From the NCBI GenBank assembly GCA_014529385.2, contig CM043968.1, forward strand, positions 28,091,013 to 28,155,012: DNA of 64,000 bases, given 5' to 3'. Source of the DNA: Adiantum capillus-veneris (taxonomy: Eukaryota > Streptophyta > Polypodiopsida > Polypodiales > Pteridaceae). The first letter of the stretch is position 1, and the number at the start of each line of letters is the position of its first letter. Positions 60,006-64,000 of this stretch are shown one piece after another. The notes below the pieces were generated by a model. It saw only the letters and a list, made by a program, of their open reading frames with translations, ran no database searches and was not told where the DNA came from. The translations under genes were made by a program, and so were the position numbers.

Positions 60006-62483
60006 TCATACCGTTTGAAATGAGCTTGTCACCCTTTGAAACCAATTGTTCCAGTTGGTAATAGGTGAGGATTTTTGCCAGTAGTTTTCTATTACCCTAG
60101 GTGCCTCGTCAAGTTGCAAGGGTGTTAAGGTTCTCTCCCAGGATCGAACTTGAAGTGGTTCATCAGGTGATTCTTGAACACTGGGAGGTGTGGATTCTTT
60201 TGTAGCTTCATGGAGGTCCACTACTATAGATGGAGGCTGTGTAGAAGCTTTTACCTCTATGGATGTATTACATGAGGAGCTAGAATCTTCATGGGACTCC
60301 CCCCTTCCTGAGCTAGGTGGAACAAATCGTTCTTTCTTTGGTACCCAAACTAGCTCGGGAGCGGGTGTGTAGCATTCTGTGATTTTTTCCTTTCCACAAT
60401 CATTGATTCGTTTTGGAGCTACGGGATTGGGCTCACTTGGGTCAGGTGATAGGTAAGAGCACAATCTACGTTTTGGCACCCAGATTTGATCATTTCCTTG
60501 ATAGTAGCCTTGGGCTTCCAATAGTCGTTTAGGGATCCATCGCAACATTTTCTTACTTTTCTTGGAGCGAGTGGTACGTTTCTTACAAGGCTTCTGTTTT
60601 TTAGCACTAGCTATGGTCACTAAAGAAGCTTTAGGGACCCACTTGTATGTTTTCTTTGTTACATTAGGATGAGTCTTGTCGGAAGCGATATGCATTGCTT
60701 GTAGCATATTTAAGGGTATAGGCATTTCATCCCCCTCAGGTGTTACCCAGGTCGTCCCCCTATTTCCCCAAGTGTCTATGGTTGATGCTAGGTGGACCCA
60801 ATCCACATTGTCCGACTCAGTCATCCCAGGTAAGATATCCATATAAGGAGAATCTTTGTCAATGTCTGTATCCTTCTTACAAGTGTAACAATATTGTAAT
60901 GGGGCCGAGTGAACTGTGGTGTCAGAGCGATGATCAATAATGGTTTTACTCCCTAAGGGGTGTACCTTACCAGTCACCAAATCCACTCTAAGGACAGAGT
61001 CTTGGAATTGCAAATAGACATGATTTTTAGACCAATCGTGAACCATTTGTGCTTCCCTCATGAATGGTCGTCCTAAAATCATTTCATATGACATAAGGTG
61101 TTTAGAGAAATCCATTACAATGAACGTATGTCGTACCTTGTGTCCTAGAACTTTGATCTTAAGATCCTTGAGCATCCCCATAGGTTTGGCTATGGTACCA
61201 TTTGCCATCTTCACCACAATGTTAGTAACACTGAGGCGGGGTTTTCCCATGGATTCCCAACAATCTTTTGTAACGATGCTAACTCCCGCACCACCATCAA
61301 GAATTCCCTTTATAGTTAATCCCTTGGTAGTGATGAGTAGGGTCGCATTAGACTCGTCGCCTTCAAAATACTGCCCTAATTCGTTAATGGGTACCTCGAT
61401 CATAGACTCGTGTCCATCTAAGTCAAGTGATTGCACATGATTTTCCTCATCAATCATAATCGAGTCAGGCCTATTTGGTTGCACAAACTGCGGTAATCCC
61501 GTTCGTAGCTCTCCGTTAAGGAATGCTCGAAGTGCAAGGAATAACTCAGGATCTCCATACAGCTTTGCTATGATCGTGGTTCGGACCTCAGAAGACATGA
61601 AGTCCACTAGTTTGGCAACATTCATTGGCGTTTTGCAGGGTGTAGGTCCTTGACTAGGAACTGGTGAGGATGGAATCTCATATTCCTCAATGGGATCAGG
61701 TATTCCTTCGTTAAACATCCTTTCCAACAAGAAAGGTGTATGCTCACTTTCTGATGTCCCGTCCTCACTCCCTTCTTGGATGATACTAGATATGGCTAAC
61801 GGTCTATGGTTCATGTGGGGTGGATGAACTTGCGTGGGAAACACTGTGTCATGAATTTTGACATGCATGGGTTCTGGTTCTAGTTTCCTTTGAGTCTTCT
61901 CCACTAAACCTCTTAGATGTTTCACCTGCTCAATCTCGTCTACTGGGTTTGGGTACGTCCCAATCTTCTTTTTATGATTCTTCCCTTTTTGCCCCTGCGG
62001 TTTATCTTGGGGGTCTTGGATTGGATTTGGAAACACTTGTGGTGTTTTCAGAGGCTCTTTATGATTTTCTCTTATTCGGTTTTCATTTGGTTCCATGTTA
62101 CGGTTTTCTTTGTCGGTCTTTCTCTTTGTGGTATTGGTTCTAGTCTCCATTGTCTCGACTGAATCTGAATCATCCTCGAGGTCATTCATATACACGGGGT
62201 CATCTCCTGTTCCTATGTTTGTTTTGGAACTTTGCTTTGAATTTTCCGTATTCTGCGACTTCTTCCTTCGTGTCTTCTTTTTCTTTGCTTGGATAACTGA
62301 AATGGTATCTCTCTCTTCGAGGATATGGCCTGGCCCTTGAAGCATGGACCGTGTAATCGCATAAGCGGGTGCGACGGGTGGTATTGGCGATGTCACACTA
62401 GCAATTTCGACCAAATTTAGGGGTGTGATTTTAGTCGCATTTGGGTTATAGGGGCATTGGGAAATAAGTGATCTATGCCACAA
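60006..62483 (-). CDS. Retroelement protease ORF, 825 codons, with W-(V/I)-P-K repeats and no RT
   Basis: Open throughout; the frame opens at a TTG because the true upstream part is in another frame. The N-terminal 200 residues are Lys/Asn/Glu-rich. A retropepsin-like domain spans about 380-490, with ILDGGAGVSIV (D-G-G instead of D-S/T-G) and, later, MILGRPFMREAQMVHDWS, matching plant gypsy proteases. After it come repeated short motifs (YKWVPK, LRWIPKRLLEAQGYYQG, IWVPKRRL, LVWVPKKERF, about 610-720) and a Ser/Pro-rich tail. The ORF ends with a proper stop instead of running into RT. The active-site Ser/Thr to Gly change is notable but occurs in some retroelement proteases. Probably a gypsy-lineage element; autonomy is unlikely. 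Confidence 0.8.
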   Translation of the reverse strand: MWHRSLISQCPYNPNATKITPLNLVEIASVTSPIPPVAPAYAITRSMLQGPGHILEERDTISVIQAKKKKTRRKKSQNTENSKQSSKTNIGTGDDPVYMNDLEDDSDSVETMETRTNTTKRKTDKENRNMEPNENRIRENHKEPLKTPQVFPNPIQDPQDKPQGQKGKNHKKKIGTYPNPVDEIEQVKHLRGLVEKTQRKLEPEPMHVKIHDTVFPTQVHPPHMNHRPLAISSIIQEGSEDGTSESEHTPFLLERMFNEGIPDPIEEYEIPSSPVPSQGPTPCKTPMNVAKLVDFMSSEVRTTIIAKLYGDPELFLALRAFLNGELRTGLPQFVQPNRPDSIMIDEENHVQSLDLDGHESMIEVPINELGQYFEGDESNATLLITTKGLTIKGILDGGAGVSIVTKDCWESMGKPRLSVTNIVVKMANGTIAKPMGMLKDLKIKVLGHKVRHTFIVMDFSKHLMSYEMILGRPFMREAQMVHDWSKNHVYLQFQDSVLRVDLVTGKVHPLGSKTIIDHRSDTTVHSAPLQYCYTCKKDTDIDKDSPYMDILPGMTESDNVDWVHLASTIDTWGNRGTTWVTPEGDEMPIPLNMLQAMHIASDKTHPNVTKKTYKWVPKASLVTIASAKKQKPCKKRTTRSKKSKKMLRWIPKRLLEAQGYYQGNDQIWVPKRRLCSYLSPDPSEPNPVAPKRINDCGKEKITECYTPAPELVWVPKKERFVPPSSGRGESHEDSSSSCNTSIEVKASTQPPSIVVDLHEATKESTPPSVQESPDEPLQVRSWERTLTPLQLDEAPRVIENYWQKSSPITNWNNWFQRVTSSFQTV

Positions 62484-63163
62484 CGATTACATGTGAGTAT
62501 TGGCATTGCAGACGTGCTCCCTTGATTCATTTGCATCTGTGCAGCATTCTTTTGCAGCCTAATAGGGCACTCCGCTACTCGATGTGGTCCACCACACTCG
62601 TAGCATTGAAGAGGTGGCCTCCTAGCCTGGGTGTTGATATTTTGACCTCTGGATGCGAGAGCAGCAGCTTGATAAACCGGCTTGACTTGCCCCCAACAAT
62701 CTTCCATGTAGTATATAGGACACTCTTCCAATGTATCAAGTCCGTAGGCAATACTAGTGTCTATTTCCTCCTCGCAGCCATCTGGATAAGCATTTGATGG
62801 CTCGCAACCCACTTGGTTCATAGGGGCGACTCTTGGATGCGGGGGCTGCGGTCCTAGCACAGGAGGTGGTAGCGGTGTAGCTTGTACAACATTTTGAGGT
62901 CTAGGGACCATGTGTTGCGGTAGTTGCTCAACAGGTGGAGCAGGCATCAATACAGGAGCTCAAGGTGCATCCGTCCAGGCTACAGGTGTTCTATTTGCCA
63001 TCATACGTTTGATCATTAAACAATCCTTAGCTTGGTGACCATACCTACCACATGCGTTGCAAGTTCCATTAAATTTTACCGCTACTTCAAAGTCATCTAG
63101 GAAGTCTGTTACCAAATCCTCCCCCTTCTTTCCTTTAAATGTTGGAAATTCTACACTTGCCAT
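62417..63163 (-). pseudogene. Gag-like ORF with three zinc-knuckle motifs, interrupted
   Basis: From ATG 63163 (MASVEFPTFKGKKGEDLV) the frame encodes a very short gag N-terminus, then CNACGRYGHQAKDC. After an in-frame TGA at 62960-62962 comes a Pro-rich stretch, then CYECGGPHRVAEC and CNRCGIDH. The last knuckle's final Cys (QCPYNPN) is in the -1 frame, which is the frame of the 825-codon ORF. Most of the capsid domain is absent between FEVAVKFN and CNACG, so a deletion is likely. Gag binds and packages RNA. Confidence 0.7.
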
Positions 63164-63245
63164 GATTACTGAGAGAGAGCTAGAAAGACACACTGCTTAA
63201 CTTGCAAAAGTTTTTTCTTCTTTACAAGGAGGCGTGTATACCCTC

Positions 63246-63464
63246 TTATACTAGGACATAGATTAAAACTTCAAACGGTACATTGCCTTGTACCAAAGGT
63301 AGGACAAATGGTTGATCTGATGCAAGAACCTCAAAAAATCGCTCCCCACCCAACATGGTGTCAATGACGTGCTGGTAGTGAGCCTTCAAATCCAGTATTA
63401 CCTTGATTGAGCGTACACGTGTTGGTATGTGTGATCTGTCTTGAGGTAGGTTGTACTGATTCAT
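63246..63464 (-). CDS. Small ORF upstream of gag (72 codons)
   Basis: Starts at ATG with MNQYNLPQDRSHIPTRV and ends at 63246, 83 bp before the gag ATG. It looks like a globular alpha/beta fragment (LKAHYQHVIDTMLGGERFFEVL). Not recognised. It could be the displaced gag N-terminal part. Confidence 0.35.
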   Translation of the reverse strand: MNQYNLPQDRSHIPTRVRSIKVILDLKAHYQHVIDTMLGGERFFEVLASDQPFVLPLVQGNVPFEVLIYVLV

Positions 63465-63481
63465 GTGAAGCTTAGAGGTGC

Positions 63482-63706
63482 TTAGTCACTGTCCAAGCTT
63501 GTGGGAGAGGGTGGTGTTCTTTCCTGAAACAAACTCAGTAGATCCCTAGTTTCTCTAGTGAGAGTGTGAGCCAATGATTCCGTTATCTGTGCTGCAGCAT
63601 CAGGTGCGACTTGAAAACTGACTGTGATAATTACCTCGGTGACTTGAGTTACCCGATTCTCAAAGTAGAATAGTGTTGATTCTCTATTGTGTAGAGCTCC
63701 TTCCAT
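63482..63706 (-). CDS. Small ORF upstream of gag (74 codons)
   Basis: ATG start MEGALHNRESTLFYF, predicted helical middle (ITESLAHTLTRETRDLLSLFQ), stop TAA at 63482. Its start overlaps the end of the preceding ORF by 23 nt. No family is recognised. Confidence 0.35.
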   Translation of the reverse strand: MEGALHNRESTLFYFENRVTQVTEVIITVSFQVAPDAAAQITESLAHTLTRETRDLLSLFQERTPPSPTSLDSD

Positions 63707-63947
63707 TTTGTTGTTGTGGGTTGGTTGTAGGTTGCGGACATGGTTTCGACCTTCTCCTTCTTCTTCTTGGCACTTGGCCTATGTATATCCACTGGGTTTG
63801 GCGTGTTGGTTGACTCTCCCACTGCAAATCGATTACCGTTATGCCTGGAACTCGAGCTTCGATGGAGATGCGGAGTTCGTCTAGTTGTGCTTGGAGCTCT
63901 TCTTCTTCTGTCGTCCAATTAGCAAATCCTGCTAGCCATTCATCCAT
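63684..63947 (-). CDS. Small ORF near the right edge (87 codons)
   Basis: ATG start MDEWLAGFANWTTEEEELQAQLDELRISI, coiled-coil-like at first, then Arg/Pro-rich (PRRRRRRSKP). It resembles the start of a retroelement gag reading frame that has been broken. An alternative overlapping frame is also open, so the choice of frame is uncertain. Confidence 0.3.
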   Translation of the reverse strand: MDEWLAGFANWTTEEEELQAQLDELRISIEARVPGITVIDLQWESQPTRQTQWIYIGQVPRRRRRRSKPCPQPTTNPQQQNGRSSTQ

Positions 63948-64000
63948 TCACAATAGTTTAGGGGTTTCAGTCTTGTAAATTGAAGGGTTTCATGAAAAGA

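Overview
This is a transposon-dense stretch of a land-plant nuclear genome. Three things point to this: a spliced receptor-like cytoplasmic kinase gene with GT-AG introns, plant-type Ty3/gypsy and Ty1/copia LTR retrotransposons primed by initiator tRNA-Met (TGGTATCAGA next to the LTRs), and a tRNA-derived SINE. The species cannot be named from the sequence. One well-supported host gene is present. Most of the rest is intact, nested or broken retroelements, with long GA/CT microsatellites and 36-37 nt homopolymers.

Layout. 1-0.95 kb: degenerate Ulp1-like cysteine peptidase fragment. 1.5-2.2 kb: unidentified exon-like ORF. 3.0-7 kb: copia LTR remnant, then a non-autonomous LTR element (3613-6362, 5-bp target duplication CCAAT) enclosed by an 86-bp inverted repeat. 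8.2-17.1 kb: full-length, very young Ty3/gypsy element (TSD TTTGT, minus strand) with gag-protease and pol. 17-20 kb: gypsy 3' remnant, SINE copies (one complete with a 12-bp TSD) and GT/GA/G repeats. 20.3-24.3 kb: the host gene, minus strand, 11 exons and 699 codons, with a universal-stress-protein-like N-terminus and a class VI RLCK kinase domain. 25.0-25.4 kb: terminal-inverted-repeat element with a tRNA-like core. 26.7-28.2 kb: unidentified pseudogene pieces. 28.5-34.3 kb: second, broken copy of the 8-17 kb gypsy family.

34.3-41.6 kb: a nest of broken copia elements (an LTR with its polypurine tract, an RT scrap, an LTR next to a captured DEAD-box helicase fragment, and a copia gag-integrase block truncated in RT). 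41.7-46.3 and 53.8-55 kb: an old degenerate retroelement split by a third gypsy element (46287-53764, 152-bp LTRs, TSD AAAGG), which itself holds a candidate LTR. 56-60 kb: microsatellites and an unidentified spliced pseudogene. 60.0-63.9 kb: gag and protease ORFs, including an open 825-codon protease ORF, with no RT or integrase seen downstream.

The coding modules relate mainly as retroelement polyproteins (gag - protease - RT - RNase H - integrase - chromodomain). The points most worth a second look are the regularly spaced inverted CCAAT-box pairs in the gypsy LTR, the helicase fragment between 30-bp repeats, the RT-less gag/protease block, the 1-kb-LTR non-autonomous element and the unidentified pseudogene at 58 kb.
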